From the NCBI RefSeq assembly GCF_000166275.1, contig NZ_CM001023.1:1863001-1927000 (forward strand): a stretch of 64,000 bases of DNA, read 5' to 3'. The notes beneath the pieces are model-generated. The model was not told the DNA's origin, did no database searches, and was given only the letters and a program-made list of their open reading frames with translations. This DNA comes from Algoriphagus machipongonensis. GTDB lineage: Bacteria > Bacteroidota > Bacteroidia > Cytophagales > Cyclobacteriaceae. Positions 26,130-36,414 of this stretch are shown one piece after another (the first letter of the stretch is position 1; the number at the start of each line of letters is the position of its first letter). The translations under genes and the position numbers were made by a program.

Positions 26130-27473
26130 ATGGATGACCTGTTGGCAGCAAGATCGCAAATGGCCCTCTCTCTTGGCTTTCATATTATTTTTGCCTGTAT
26201 AGGAATGGTGATGCCATTTTTCATGGCTACTTCACATTACAAATATTTAAAAACCGGTGAAATTGTATATAAAGATCTGACAAAGGCTTGGAGTAGAGGA
26301 GTTGCGATTTTTTTTGTTACCGGAGCAGTTTCAGGAACTATGCTTTCTTTTGAATTGGGATTGCTTTGGCCCAAATTCATGTTACATGCAGGTCCGATTT
26401 TCGGTATGCCATTTTCCCTTGAGGGAACCGCCTTTTTTATTGAAGCCATTGCCTTAGGTTTTTACCTCTATGGCTGGGGCAAGTTTAAACCTTGGTTTCA
26501 TTGGGCCACAGGGGTAGTGGTGGGAATCAGTGGTTTGGCCTCCGGAATCTTGGTTGTTGCAGCAAATGGCTGGATGAATAGCCCTACTGGTTTTGATTTT
26601 GTTAACGGTGAATACCTAAACATTGACCCGGTCAAAGCCTTATTTAATGAGGCTTGGTTTTCGCAGGCTTTACATATGACTTTGGCGGCATTTGCAGCTA
26701 CCGGTTTTGCCGTGGCAGGAATTCATGCTTATCTATTATTGAAAGGGAAAAACGATGTTTTTCATAGAAAAGCTTTTTTGATTGCTATCTCTTTTGGAGC
26801 AGTAGCAGCTATTTTGCAGCCTCTATCTGGAGATATTTCAGCAAAGGATATAGCGGTGAGGCAGCCAGCAAAATTGGCTGCAATGGAAGCTCACTTCGAA
26901 ACCAGTAAAGTAGCTCCTTTGATCATAGGAGGAATACCGGATGAAGAAAATGAAACGGTCAATTATGCAATCAAAATTCCCGGGGCTTTGAGTTTTTTTG
27001 CCCATGGAGATTTTGAGGCAGAAGTAATTGGATTGGATCAGTTCCCAAAGGAAAATCATCCTCCGGTCATGGTTACTCATTTTGCCTTTCAAATCATGGT
27101 TGGTTTAGGAATGATAATGATGGGGTTAAGTCTCTTGTTTTTCTTTTCGATTTGGAAAAGGAAATCTTGGCAAGGTTCGAGGTGGTTTCTCTGGCTTTTT
27201 GCTTTAGCGACTCCCTTGGGATTTATTGCTGTAGAAGCTGGATGGACAGTGACCGAAGTAGGGAGGCAGCCTTGGATAATCTATGAGATACTCAAAACCA
27301 AAGACGCTTTGAGTCCTATTCCGGGTATTGCTTATACCTTTTATCTGTTCACAGCGATCTACCTTTCTCTATCTTTGGTAGTGGGGTTTTTGTTAGTTAG
27401 ACAGATTAGATCTGTGCCAAAGGCTTCCGAGAATATTTCAGGAATTTCAGAATCTCAATCCACAAACTCTTAA
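26130..27473 (+). CDS. cydA: Cytochrome bd quinol oxidase subunit I
   Basis: 447 aa integral membrane protein. Heme-ligand positions visible: His18 in SLGFHIIF, and His182 in QALHMTL (counterparts of E. coli His19 and His186). The signature GRQPW is at 378-382. The protein is shorter than E. coli CydA, consistent with the short quinol-binding (Q-loop) form. It reduces O2 to water using quinol in the inner membrane, with high oxygen affinity and no proton pumping. cydB follows after 4-10 nt. Confidence 0.95.
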   Translation: MDDLLAARSQMALSLGFHIIFACIGMVMPFFMATSHYKYLKTGEIVYKDLTKAWSRGVAIFFVTGAVSGTMLSFELGLLWPKFMLHAGPIFGMPFSLEGTAFFIEAIALGFYLYGWGKFKPWFHWATGVVVGISGLASGILVVAANGWMNSPTGFDFVNGEYLNIDPVKALFNEAWFSQALHMTLAAFAATGFAVAGIHAYLLLKGKNDVFHRKAFLIAISFGAVAAILQPLSGDISAKDIAVRQPAKLAAMEAHFETSKVAPLIIGGIPDEENETVNYAIKIPGALSFFAHGDFEAEVIGLDQFPKENHPPVMVTHFAFQIMVGLGMIMMGLSLLFFFSIWKRKSWQGSRWFLWLFALATPLGFIAVEAGWTVTEVGRQPWIIYEILKTKDALSPIPGIAYTFYLFTAIYLSLSLVVGFLLVRQIRSVPKASENISGISESQSTNS

Positions 27474-27483
27474 TGTTTTGTCC

Positions 27484-28494
27484 ATGATTTATGTGGTGAT
27501 TATTTTTCTTGGTTTATCGATTTTACTCTATGTGTTGCTCGGAGGAGCAGACTTTGGTGCTGGTATTGTAGAGATTACAACCCAGTCAAAGATGAGAGAT
27601 AGGATTCGGGCTACCACCTATAAAACCATAGGTCCCGTCTGGGAAGCGAATCACATGTGGTTAATCATTACGATTGTGATTCTTTTTGTAGGGTTTCCAA
27701 AGGTCTATACAATGTTATCAATCCATTTGCATATACCTCTGGTTTTAATGTTAATTGGGATTATTGGTAGAGGTACAGCATTTGTTTTTAGGCATTATGA
27801 TGCCGTGAAAGATGATATGCAAAGGGTTTACAACCTGATATTCACCTATTCAAGTTTTGTGACTCCATTTTTCCTTGGTTTGATATTTGGTGCAGCAGTA
27901 AGTGGGAGAGTTAATCCAACTGCTGTTGATTACTATCAATCGTTTATTTACCCATGGTTCAACTTTTTTAGTGTCTCCGTTGGGATTTTTACCGTCATGA
28001 TATGTGGTTTTTTGGCTGCAGTATATTTGGTAGGGGAAACTGAAGAAAATGAGGTGAAATCACTTTTCCTCAAGAAAGCAAGGTTGTTTTTGGTCTTGAT
28101 GGTATTGGCTGGTGGATTAGTATTTTTGGCTGCAGAAGTTGATGAATTAGGGCTAGCTCATTTACTCTTACTCGAGCCAATTACGATGGGGATATTGTTT
28201 TTGGCCACAATTGCCTTAGTAGTACTTTGGTTACAACTGGGGAAAGGAAAAAGAAAAGTAAGCAGGTTCTTGAGCGGCTTTGTAGTTACCGCAATTTTAT
28301 TGGCCTTCGGTTATCATTATTTCCCAAATATCATTTTAACCGAATCGGGTGAAAACCTTTCTGTATTCAATTCAGCGGCTTTAGGAAAACCCATAGATTC
28401 ACTTGCCTGGGCTTTGCTTATCGGCAGTTTATTGATTCTACCATCACTATTCTATTTGCTGTTTAGCTTCCAAAGACCGAAAGTGGTGGACTAG
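27484..28494 (+). CDS. cydB: Cytochrome bd quinol oxidase subunit II
   Basis: 336 aa from the ATG at 27484; a TTG at 27478 would add two residues. Multiple TM segments; the N-terminal GGADFGAGIVEI and the GPVWEANHMWLI pattern are CydB hallmarks. It forms the heterodimeric oxidase with CydA. No CydX-like small subunit is visible in the 90 nt that follow, which instead start a palindromic repeat region, and no cydDC assembly transporter is nearby. Confidence 0.95.
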   Translation: MIYVVIIFLGLSILLYVLLGGADFGAGIVEITTQSKMRDRIRATTYKTIGPVWEANHMWLIITIVILFVGFPKVYTMLSIHLHIPLVLMLIGIIGRGTAFVFRHYDAVKDDMQRVYNLIFTYSSFVTPFFLGLIFGAAVSGRVNPTAVDYYQSFIYPWFNFFSVSVGIFTVMICGFLAAVYLVGETEENEVKSLFLKKARLFLVLMVLAGGLVFLAAEVDELGLAHLLLLEPITMGILFLATIALVVLWLQLGKGKRKVSRFLSGFVVTAILLAFGYHYFPNIILTESGENLSVFNSAALGKPIDSLAWALLIGSLLILPSLFYLLFSFQRPKVVD

Positions 28495-28517
28495 GTGGGA
28501 GGAAGTTGGAAGTTTGA

Positions 28518-28668
28518 GATTGCCACGCTCCGCTCGCAATGGTACGCAAAGAGGAACTTTAATCGGAAAATAAAATTCCTTTTCACACCGTCATTGCGAG
28601 GAGGAGAAACGACGACGTGGCAATCCCGTTTTATTCAACTGGATTGCTACGCTGCGCTCGCAATGACG
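28518..28668. repeat. Fold-back palindromic repeat (CGTCATTGCGAG type)
   Basis: CGTCATTGCGAG (28589-28600) pairs with CTCGCAATGACG (28657-28668), and inside that GTGGCAATCC (28618-28627) with GGATTGCTAC (28641-28650). A solitary related arm, GATTGCCACGCTCCGCTCGC, begins at 28518. A half copy occurs near 60245-60282. The structure resembles a non-autonomous miniature element, with no coding capacity. Confidence 0.75.
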
Positions 28669-28707
28669 TCCAGGTTTTACTACTCTTCAAAGGACTTTGC
28701 CCACCAG

Positions 28708-28799
28708 CGAACAAAATTGTCCGTTCAATTTTATTAAATAGATGAGCAATCGTTGTTTTTAAGCTATTTAAGCGTGTTTTTCATGGCATAAAACTGGAG
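28708..28799 (+). promoter_or_regulatory. Sigma-54-like promoter and activator palindrome for permease 5
   Basis: CGAACAAAATTGTCCG at 28708-28723; TGGCATAAAACTGGAG at 28784-28799, 76 bp apart start to start. The predicted start of transcription is near 28810, which rules out an upstream ATG at 28809 and supports translation from 28851. Confidence 0.8.
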
Positions 28800-28850
28800 T
28801 AGAAAGGGATGAATTTCATCAATACTAAACTTCGAACCAACAACCAACTT

Positions 28851-31274
28851 ATGTTTACTAACTATATTAAAGTTGCTTGGAGAAACTTGCTCCGAAGCAA
28901 ATGGGCTGGAGCAATTAATATATTCGGTCTTGCCATAGGCATTACAGCAGCACTTTTACTTTTTGTTGTGATCCAGTTTGAATACAGCTATGACAAGTTC
29001 CAAAGTCATTACCATGAAGTCTATAGAATTGTAACTCAAGACGAATATCCGGATGGGTTTGATTACAACCCAGGTGTACCTAACCCTGTCCCCGATGCTA
29101 TAGCAGCAGATAATTTACCTTTCGAAAAAATTGTCCCGGTAAAATCAGCTTACAATACACAAATCAATCTTTACCCAGAGGACAACAAGGCCGCTATTCC
29201 AGATAAATTTGAAATAGATCACGTTTTCTATACTACTCCGGATTATGTAGAGCTTTTTGATACAGATTTTGTTTCTGGAAATGCAGCAGATCTAGCTGAA
29301 CCCAATAAGGTTTTTTTAACCAAAGAGACTGCTGAAAAACTTTTTGGAGATTGGAAAGGCGTAGAGAATAAGAATATTGAGTTTTCTTCCGGTTTGAAAT
29401 TGACAGTAGCTGGGGTGTTGGAAGATATGCCAATGAACAGCAATATGCGATGCGAAATTTTGGTTTCGTATCAAACGGTACGATCTAACCCTGAAATCTT
29501 TGATTTTGATTTTGACTCCTGGGGAAGCCTAGGAAGCGATAACCAGTTATATGTCAAAATCGCAGAGAACACAAGGGAAGAGACAGCTCAAAATGCCTTG
29601 GATGCATTCACTGCCAAAAATTTTAAAAATAGAGGTACATCAGAAAAACAACTTTTACTTCAGGCTTTTAAAGATATTCATTTTGATTCCATCTATGGAC
29701 CTTTGAGCGGGGGAATGATCCGGGTGTCAACCATCAATACTTTGATAGTTATCGGGCTTTTTATCCTGATTATGGCTTCCATCAATTTTGTCAATTTATC
29801 CACTTCCAAAGCCATTGGTAAAGGCAAAGAAATTGGCGTTAGAAAGGTGATGGGGAGCTCAAAAATGCAGATAATTTATCAATCTTTTGGGGAGACATTT
29901 CTTTCGGTTTTGATAGCAGCAACCGTGGGCGTGTTGGCAGCAACCATGTTGCTTCCATTTTTAAGTCTGATTGCCGATGTGCCAGAAAAAATGAATTTCT
30001 TCCAGCCGGTTATTCTTGGATTCTTGGGTTTGTTGATCTTAATACTTACACTTCTTTCTGGCTTTTATCCTGCTTTAGTCATTTCAAGGTTTAAACCAAT
30101 TCATGCTTTAAAAAGTAGGTTTCAAAAAAATAGAATCGGTGGGGTATCAGTAAGGAAAGCATTGGTAGTGATCCAGTTTGCTATTGCTCAGATTTTGATG
30201 ATCAGTACCGTGATTGCTATTCGCCAAATGAATATGGTGCAGGAAGCGGATCTGGGCTTTTCTCAGGAGTCAATTTACTTTGTAGAAGTACCTTTTGATA
30301 GCCCAACAGAACATAGAATTGATGCCTTTAAGCAAAAGTTACTAACCAATTCCAATGTGGTTTCCATTAGTTTGGGGTCTGATGTTCCTGCCTCAGATAA
30401 CAATAGCCTATTCAACTTTTATTTCGACGGGGTTAACGAGGACGTTCCATTTCCGGCATTCGCAAAGTTTGGCGATGAAAATTACTTTGATACCTATGGT
30501 ATAGAGTTTTTGGCGGGAGGGCCTTACCAGGCAAGTGACACGATAAAAGAGGTCGTTATTAACGAAACGATGGCAAAAAGGCTTTTGGTGGAAAACCCGG
30601 AAGATGCTATTGGAAAACAGTTTAGGCTGGGTATAATGGATGAATGGGCCACCGTAACAGGGGTAATCAAAGATTTTACAGTTAATTCACTTCGTGATGA
30701 AATCAGACAATTGGTAATCGCACCCAAAAAGGATTTTTACCATGTGGTGGGGATCAAACTAAATGAGGCAACTTCTTTAAAAACGATCGCCCAAATCGAG
30801 GAAGAGTATAATCAGATTTACCCGGAGCAGATTTACCATGGCAACTTTTTGGATGAGAGTATTCAACAGTTTTACGAGAGTGAGCAAAAGCTGGCCTTGG
30901 TATTCAAGATTTTTGCTTGTATTTCCATCTTGATTTCATGTATTGGACTTTATGGGTTGGTTTCATTTATGATAAGTCAAAAGGTGAAAGAAATTGGGAT
31001 CAGAAAAGTTTTGGGAGCCTCTGTTGCTCAAATCACTATGATGCTTACAAAGGACTATTTCTTTATGGTCTTCTTATCTTTCTTCATAGCCGTTCCGATT
31101 GCTTATTTCATGATGGAAAAGTGGCTGGAATCCTTTGCTTTCAAAATACCGATTTCTGTCAGCCTATTCGTTTTGGTGATGATCTCCTCCTTAGTGATTA
31201 CTGGAATGACTGTTGGATCGAAAGCCATACGTTCCGCTTTAGCTAATCCAGTGGATAGTTTGTCAGATGAGTAA
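28851..31274 (+). CDS. MacB/FtsX-type ABC transporter permease (paralog 5)
   Basis: 807 aa from the ATG at 28851 (MFTNYIKVAWRN), which fits both the family N-terminus and the mapped promoter; a frame from 28809 would add 14 unrelated residues. FtsX motifs: KEIGVRKVMGSSK at 326 and KEIGIRKVLGAS at 713. The end NPVDSLSDE is the most divergent in the set. The second core domain is short of the usual DF-F-S motif, reading GVIKDFTVNSLRDEIRQLVI. It is separated from permease 6 by a new sigma-54-like promoter, so it is probably monocistronic. Confidence 0.92.
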   Translation: MFTNYIKVAWRNLLRSKWAGAINIFGLAIGITAALLLFVVIQFEYSYDKFQSHYHEVYRIVTQDEYPDGFDYNPGVPNPVPDAIAADNLPFEKIVPVKSAYNTQINLYPEDNKAAIPDKFEIDHVFYTTPDYVELFDTDFVSGNAADLAEPNKVFLTKETAEKLFGDWKGVENKNIEFSSGLKLTVAGVLEDMPMNSNMRCEILVSYQTVRSNPEIFDFDFDSWGSLGSDNQLYVKIAENTREETAQNALDAFTAKNFKNRGTSEKQLLLQAFKDIHFDSIYGPLSGGMIRVSTINTLIVIGLFILIMASINFVNLSTSKAIGKGKEIGVRKVMGSSKMQIIYQSFGETFLSVLIAATVGVLAATMLLPFLSLIADVPEKMNFFQPVILGFLGLLILILTLLSGFYPALVISRFKPIHALKSRFQKNRIGGVSVRKALVVIQFAIAQILMISTVIAIRQMNMVQEADLGFSQESIYFVEVPFDSPTEHRIDAFKQKLLTNSNVVSISLGSDVPASDNNSLFNFYFDGVNEDVPFPAFAKFGDENYFDTYGIEFLAGGPYQASDTIKEVVINETMAKRLLVENPEDAIGKQFRLGIMDEWATVTGVIKDFTVNSLRDEIRQLVIAPKKDFYHVVGIKLNEATSLKTIAQIEEEYNQIYPEQIYHGNFLDESIQQFYESEQKLALVFKIFACISILISCIGLYGLVSFMISQKVKEIGIRKVLGASVAQITMMLTKDYFFMVFLSFFIAVPIAYFMMEKWLESFAFKIPISVSLFVLVMISSLVITGMTVGSKAIRSALANPVDSLSDE

Positions 31275-31298
31275 TTGTAGAAACCTTTTGACCACCAG

Positions 31299-31390
31299 CG
31301 GACAATAATGTTCGCTTGTTATTTACAAAACATACTTAAAAGCCTGAAACAGTAATGTTTTGGGCTTTTTTTGATGGCATAAAAGTGGAA
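31299..31390 (+). promoter_or_regulatory. Sigma-54-like promoter and activator palindrome for permeases 6-9
   Basis: CGGACAATAATGTTCG at 31299-31314, extended by flanking AG/CT to 20 bp of near-symmetry; TGGCATAAAAGTGGAA at 31375-31390, 76 bp apart. Predicted start near 31401, 95 nt before the ATG at 31496. No other element of this kind is found before 41754. Confidence 0.82.
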
Positions 31391-31495
31391 TAAGTAATAC
31401 ACTAAAGATTATAAAAAGAATCCGAACGAATGAATATCGAAAAATGATTGCTCTCCCAATATCAAAAACCTTTGAAAATTTAAACCTTAAACTTA

Positions 31496-33922
31496 ATGCT
31501 TAAAAACTACTTTAAAATTGCTTGGAGAGTACTCAAGAAAAACAGACTATATACTGGGTTGAATATTATTGGTTTGACTTTAGGGATTAGTGGTTTTTTA
31601 ATGATTTCTCTCTTCGTACAAGATGAATTAAGTTATGATCAACATTTCCCTGATTCAGAATCAATCTTTCGAATTAGTTCGCATTACGGAAACTTCAAAA
31701 CGGGAGGATATGCGACTGCTCCACCAGCATTGGGACCCAGAATTCAGGAGGATGTTCCCGAAATTCAGGAAGTGACAAGAATTTTGAAATGGAATGATTT
31801 TACGATTCAGCCTGGATCAGGAGTAAACAAAGATCAAGTATTCAGAGAGGATCAAGTCTTCTACGCTGAACCCAATTTTTTTCAGGTTTTCGATTTAAAC
31901 CTATTGGCTGGAAGTAAAGAGAAAGCCCTTTCTCAACCGAATTTTGTGGCTATCTCAGAAACGATGGGGAAGAAGTATTTTGGTGATATTTCTCCTCAAG
32001 AAATGGTTGGAAAGGCAGTATTAATAGGAAGTAATAACCCTACACCTAGAGAAATTGCTGCTGTAGTAGAAGATATACCTTCCCAAAGCCATTTTCATTT
32101 TGATATGCTGGTTTATGAACCAGGAATGTATCAAGAGATATTTTTAATGGATACCTGGTCTTGGTCCATATTAAATACTTATGTGAAGTTTCCTGCAAAG
32201 GACCGGGAGATTGTAGCTGGCAAACTAGATGATTTAGTGGCCAGGTATGCTATTCCATCCTTTAAAGACGAAGAGGGAGGTTCTGATTATAATTTGAGAT
32301 TGATGCCAATTCAGGATATTCATTTGAACTCACATCTTTTGAGAGAGTTTGAGGCGAATAGCTATGAAAGCTACGTGTATATTTTTTCAATGGTTGCGAT
32401 TATCGTATTGCTGCTCGCTTGTATCAATTTCATGAACTTGGCTACCGCCAAAGCTGGGCTAAGGTCGATGGAAGTAGGTGTCAGAAAAGTGCTGGGCTCC
32501 AACAAGTCCCAATTGGTTTACCAATTTCTGACTGAGGCATTTATCATTGTTTTGCTTTCTCTGCTGCTTTCCATAGTCTTTGTTCAATTATCAAATGGAG
32601 CATTCAATCAGATTTCTGGGAAGAATCTAGACTTTAATTTGATCAATAACCCTATGGTATTAATCGCAATACCACTGTTATTGATTACCCTTACCCTTTT
32701 ATCAGGCTTTTATCCAGCATTTTACCTTAGCTCATTCAAGCCACTTCTTATTATTAAAAAGCAACTAGGTGGAGGGAAAAACTCCCATAGCTTTAGAAAT
32801 GCACTGGTGGTTTTTCAATTCGCAACTTCTTTGACCTTAATCATTTGTACGCTTATGGTGCAGCGGCAAATGACATTTATTCAAAGCGCTAATCCGGGAT
32901 TTGATAAAGACCAAATGGTAATCATCCATAATGATGGAGAAATCCAAAATCAGCAAAGGGAAGATTTCAAGGGTAGATTTGCTTCCAGTTCTCAAATTCA
33001 GGATTTGAGCTTTTCTACAGGTATTCCTATGGCTGGACAATTCCAGATGAGGTCTTTTAATCTACAGGAAGGTGGAGAGGAGCAAGGAATGAATTGGTAT
33101 GAAGCGGATGCAGATTATTTAGATGTTTACAAGTTCAACTTGATTGAGGGTAGAAACTTCGCCCCTACCATGGGAGCAGATGCAGGTAAAGTGATTATCA
33201 ATCAAGAAGCCGCGCGATTTTTTGGGATTCTTGACCAGCCGATTGGTCAGATGATCGTTAAAAACCAAGGAGCAGAGGATGAGGCTACATTAGAGGTGGT
33301 CGGAATGGTTGAGGATTTTAATTTCGAGTCATTTAGGAATGAAATTAAGCCTCTGGTAATCGAGTATATGCATGATTATTTCCTCCGTGATTACATCTCG
33401 GTTAGAATTCAGGGAAATGCCATGGAATCAGGGATAGAGTCTCTTTTAGATGCTTGGAAAGAGTATGAGCCTCGCGTCCCAATGAATTACTCCTTTTTAG
33501 ATGAGGACTTTAATAGGGTTTATGAGTCTGAAATGAAAATGGCGGACCTTCTTGAAGTGTTGACATTTATTTCCATTCTAATTGCCTGCTTAGGCTTATT
33601 TGGATTGACTTCCTATACCACACATTTAAGGACCAAGGAAATTGGGATCAGGAAAGTTTTTGGTGCTTCGATGGCGGAAATATTTCTGATGCTTTCTGCT
33701 TCCTATATGAAATTAATTCTCATTTCAATCTTATTCGCAATACCCATAGGGATCTATTTTATGGACCAATGGTTAGAAGAATTTGCTTATAAAACTGGGA
33801 TCAATGTATGGGTAATTATCATAGCCACAGTTTCTTGTTTAGGCTTGGCATTGATAACCATTTTCTTCCAAAGTTACAAGAGTATTCAGGCCAATCCTGT
33901 GAAGAGTCTGAAGGATGAATAA
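31496..33922 (+). CDS. MacB/FtsX-type ABC transporter permease (paralog 6)
   Basis: 808 aa, MLKNYFKIAWRV start, NPVKSLKDE end. FtsX motifs MEVGVRKVLGSNK at 325 and KEIGIRKVFGAS at 714. TM1 reads GLNIIGLTLGISGFLMISLFV. The second core domain keeps GMVEDFNFESFRNE. First gene of a run of four permeases without internal sigma-54 elements (gaps 122, 313 and 200 nt), probably one long transcript or one with internal processing. Confidence 0.93.
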   Translation: MLKNYFKIAWRVLKKNRLYTGLNIIGLTLGISGFLMISLFVQDELSYDQHFPDSESIFRISSHYGNFKTGGYATAPPALGPRIQEDVPEIQEVTRILKWNDFTIQPGSGVNKDQVFREDQVFYAEPNFFQVFDLNLLAGSKEKALSQPNFVAISETMGKKYFGDISPQEMVGKAVLIGSNNPTPREIAAVVEDIPSQSHFHFDMLVYEPGMYQEIFLMDTWSWSILNTYVKFPAKDREIVAGKLDDLVARYAIPSFKDEEGGSDYNLRLMPIQDIHLNSHLLREFEANSYESYVYIFSMVAIIVLLLACINFMNLATAKAGLRSMEVGVRKVLGSNKSQLVYQFLTEAFIIVLLSLLLSIVFVQLSNGAFNQISGKNLDFNLINNPMVLIAIPLLLITLTLLSGFYPAFYLSSFKPLLIIKKQLGGGKNSHSFRNALVVFQFATSLTLIICTLMVQRQMTFIQSANPGFDKDQMVIIHNDGEIQNQQREDFKGRFASSSQIQDLSFSTGIPMAGQFQMRSFNLQEGGEEQGMNWYEADADYLDVYKFNLIEGRNFAPTMGADAGKVIINQEAARFFGILDQPIGQMIVKNQGAEDEATLEVVGMVEDFNFESFRNEIKPLVIEYMHDYFLRDYISVRIQGNAMESGIESLLDAWKEYEPRVPMNYSFLDEDFNRVYESEMKMADLLEVLTFISILIACLGLFGLTSYTTHLRTKEIGIRKVFGASMAEIFLMLSASYMKLILISILFAIPIGIYFMDQWLEEFAYKTGINVWVIIIATVSCLGLALITIFFQSYKSIQANPVKSLKDE

Positions 33923-33923
33923 A

Positions 33924-34039
33924 GAAGTACGAAGCATTAAGTACCCAGTACAAAGTGTCAAGAATTAAAAACTGAGATTAATGAAGGATTAGAAGGACTT
34001 AATTTTTTAACCTTCCAATCTTTTAATTTTCCAATAGAT
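33924..34039. repeat. Heptamer then octamer repeats between permeases 6 and 7
   Basis: 7-bp-period units at 33924-33972 (gaagtac, gaagcat, taagtac, ccagtac, aaagtgt, caagaat). Then four 8-bp units at 34008-34039 (taaccttc, caatcttt, taattttc, caatagat), ending 5 nt before the ATG. The octamer block is repeated almost exactly before permease 8. Confidence 0.75.
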
Positions 34040-34044
34040 AAACT

Positions 34045-36405
34045 ATGCTAAAGAACTATTTTAAAATAGCTTGGAGAAATATTATTAGAAGTAAAGGATT
34101 TGCTTTTATAAATATCGGAGGCCTTGGAATCGGGATGGCTTCTGCAATTCTTATCTTACTCTGGGTGCAAAATGAAGTGAGTATGGACCGGGAGCATCCA
34201 AAGTCCGATCGTATTTACAAAACATTTAACCGGGATACATTTAGTGGGGAACTCTGGGTATGGGGTTCCTCTCCAAAAATTTTAGGGCCAACTCTTGAAA
34301 AGGATTATCCTGAAGTGGAACAGGCAGTTCGGCTTAATACCACAAGCTTCCTATTTACCGTAGGAGATAAAAAATCTAACGAGTCAGGTGCTTTCGTAGA
34401 TCCTGAATTTTTGGAGGTATTTGACTTTCCAGCACTTCAGGGGAATACCACTACTGCTCTGGGTGACCCATATAACATGGTGGTCACTGAAGATTTTGCC
34501 AAGAAGCTTTTTGGAGAGGAAGATGCAATTGGTCAGTCAGTCAAAATCGATAGCACTGATATTTTTACTGTTACGGCTGTTTTAGAGAACATACCAAATA
34601 ATACCCGATTTCAGTCTGACTATTTTCTGTCATGGGACTATATGAAGAAATTGGGATGGGATGATGAATGGTGGGGAAATAACTCTGTGGAGACTTTCGT
34701 ATTGCTTAATGAAAATACCTCCCAGTTTTCATTTAATGACAAAATAGTCAATATCACCAAGGATCATACGAATGGGGAGTCTTCCACAGAAGTGTTCCTT
34801 TATCCGCTATCCCAAGTACATCTTTATGGGAAAAGTGAGAATGGTAAGCTTGTAGGAGGTAGAGTAGTTACCGTGCGGATGTTCGCGTTTATAGCCGTGT
34901 TTATTTTGGTTATTGCCTGTATCAATTTTATGAATCTGAGTACGGCACGAAGTGAAAAAAGAGCAAAAGAAGTAGGGCTGAGAAAAGTAGTGGGGGCTAG
35001 GAAGAACTCGCTTATATTACAGTTTATAGGTGAAAGCACCATGATTGCATTTATTGCTGGGATTTTAGCTATTCTGGTAGTAGAATTAGTATTGCCATCT
35101 TTCAATACTCTGGTAAATAAACAACTTTTCATCCAGTACAGTAGTTTAGTTTTCTGGTTACAACTGATTGGTTTTATCTTGCTTACAGGTCTTTTGGCAG
35201 GAAGTTATCCAGCATTTTTCCTTTCATCCTTTAGTCCGGTTAAAGTACTGAAGGGGACTTTTAAATCAGCCGCATCGGCAGTCAATCCACGTAAAGTTTT
35301 GGTAGTTCTGCAGTTCAGTTTTGCAATTGTGCTCATTGTTTCCACCATTATTATTCAGCGCCAAATCAGTCATGCGCAGAAGAGAGAACTAGGATATGAT
35401 AAGGAAAACTTGATCTATGTGATGATGCAGGGAGATATTGAAAAGCAATATGATGCAATCAAGCAATCCTTACTGAACACGGGATCTGTGGAGGCGATGA
35501 CCAAATCCATGAGCCCGATAACGCAGCGTTATAGTGATGGATGGGGCTATTCTTGGGAAGGCAGTACTCCTGAAGATGAGAAACTTGATTTCATCAGGTT
35601 CAGTTCAGATGCTGATTTTATGAAAGTGATGGGCACTGAATTGGTTGAAGGCAGGGATATCGATATTCACCAGTTCCCAAGCGATTCTACAGCTATTTTA
35701 TTGAATGAAACTGCGGTGAGAAAAATGCGCCTAGAAAATCCCGTAGGGCAGATTGTCTCTGAAGAAGAAGAGAATTATACAGTTGTGGGGGTCATCAAAG
35801 ATTTCATCTTTGAGTCACCTTATGACCCAGTGAATCCGTTGATGGTATTTGGACCTTCCTCTTGGTATAATGTCCTTCACATTCGTCTCAATGGAGATCA
35901 GCCAGTCGCAGATAATATTGCATCTATTCAGGAAGTATTTGAAGATTTCAATCCTAATTTCCCTTTCGAGTACCATTTCGTGGATGAGCAATACGCCAGA
36001 AAATTCAATGATACCAAGCGAACCGCAAGTCTCTCTGTTCTATTCACCATCCTGACAATAGTTATTTCCTGCTTAGGGCTGTTTGGACTTTCTACCTATA
36101 TGGCAGCCAATAGAATCAAAGAAATTGGAGTGCGAAAAGTGATGGGAGCAAGTGTGGGGAGTATTTCGATGCTGCTATCTAAAGATTTTCTAAAGCTGGT
36201 AGGGATTGCATTTCTCTTATCAGTTCCCGTGGCTTGGTACGCCATGGATCAATGGCTTCAGAATTATGATTATAGTGTAGGAATAGAGTGGTGGGTGTTT
36301 GTCGCAACCGGTGCAGCCACCATGCTTATCGCAATACTTACCGTAGGTTTCCAATCGATCAAAGCGGCTTTGACTAATCCGGCTAGAACGTTGAAAAGTG
36401 AGTGA
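34045..36405 (+). CDS. MacB/FtsX-type ABC transporter permease (paralog 7)
   Basis: 786 aa, MLKNYFKIAWRN start, NPARTLKSE end. FtsX motifs KEVGLRKVVGARK at 308 and KEIGVRKVMGAS at 692. It belongs to the short subgroup with paralogs 1 and 11: core domain 1 contains DDEWWGNNSVETF and ends LYGKSENGKLVGGRV, and core domain 2 contains SWEGSTPED. This shared insert/deletion pattern suggests a distinct binding surface from the 800-aa members. Confidence 0.93.
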   Translation: MLKNYFKIAWRNIIRSKGFAFINIGGLGIGMASAILILLWVQNEVSMDREHPKSDRIYKTFNRDTFSGELWVWGSSPKILGPTLEKDYPEVEQAVRLNTTSFLFTVGDKKSNESGAFVDPEFLEVFDFPALQGNTTTALGDPYNMVVTEDFAKKLFGEEDAIGQSVKIDSTDIFTVTAVLENIPNNTRFQSDYFLSWDYMKKLGWDDEWWGNNSVETFVLLNENTSQFSFNDKIVNITKDHTNGESSTEVFLYPLSQVHLYGKSENGKLVGGRVVTVRMFAFIAVFILVIACINFMNLSTARSEKRAKEVGLRKVVGARKNSLILQFIGESTMIAFIAGILAILVVELVLPSFNTLVNKQLFIQYSSLVFWLQLIGFILLTGLLAGSYPAFFLSSFSPVKVLKGTFKSAASAVNPRKVLVVLQFSFAIVLIVSTIIIQRQISHAQKRELGYDKENLIYVMMQGDIEKQYDAIKQSLLNTGSVEAMTKSMSPITQRYSDGWGYSWEGSTPEDEKLDFIRFSSDADFMKVMGTELVEGRDIDIHQFPSDSTAILLNETAVRKMRLENPVGQIVSEEEENYTVVGVIKDFIFESPYDPVNPLMVFGPSSWYNVLHIRLNGDQPVADNIASIQEVFEDFNPNFPFEYHFVDEQYARKFNDTKRTASLSVLFTILTIVISCLGLFGLSTYMAANRIKEIGVRKVMGASVGSISMLLSKDFLKLVGIAFLLSVPVAWYAMDQWLQNYDYSVGIEWWVFVATGAATMLIAILTVGFQSIKAALTNPARTLKSE

Positions 36406-36414
36406 TGTACAAAG

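Noticed and set aside
28495..28737. Open frame after cydB as a CydX-like subunit
   Set aside because: It has no N-terminal hydrophobic helix and is made largely of the fold-back repeat.
28809..28850. Upstream ATG of permease 5
   Set aside because: It coincides with the predicted transcription start, and the 14 extra residues do not match the family N-terminus.
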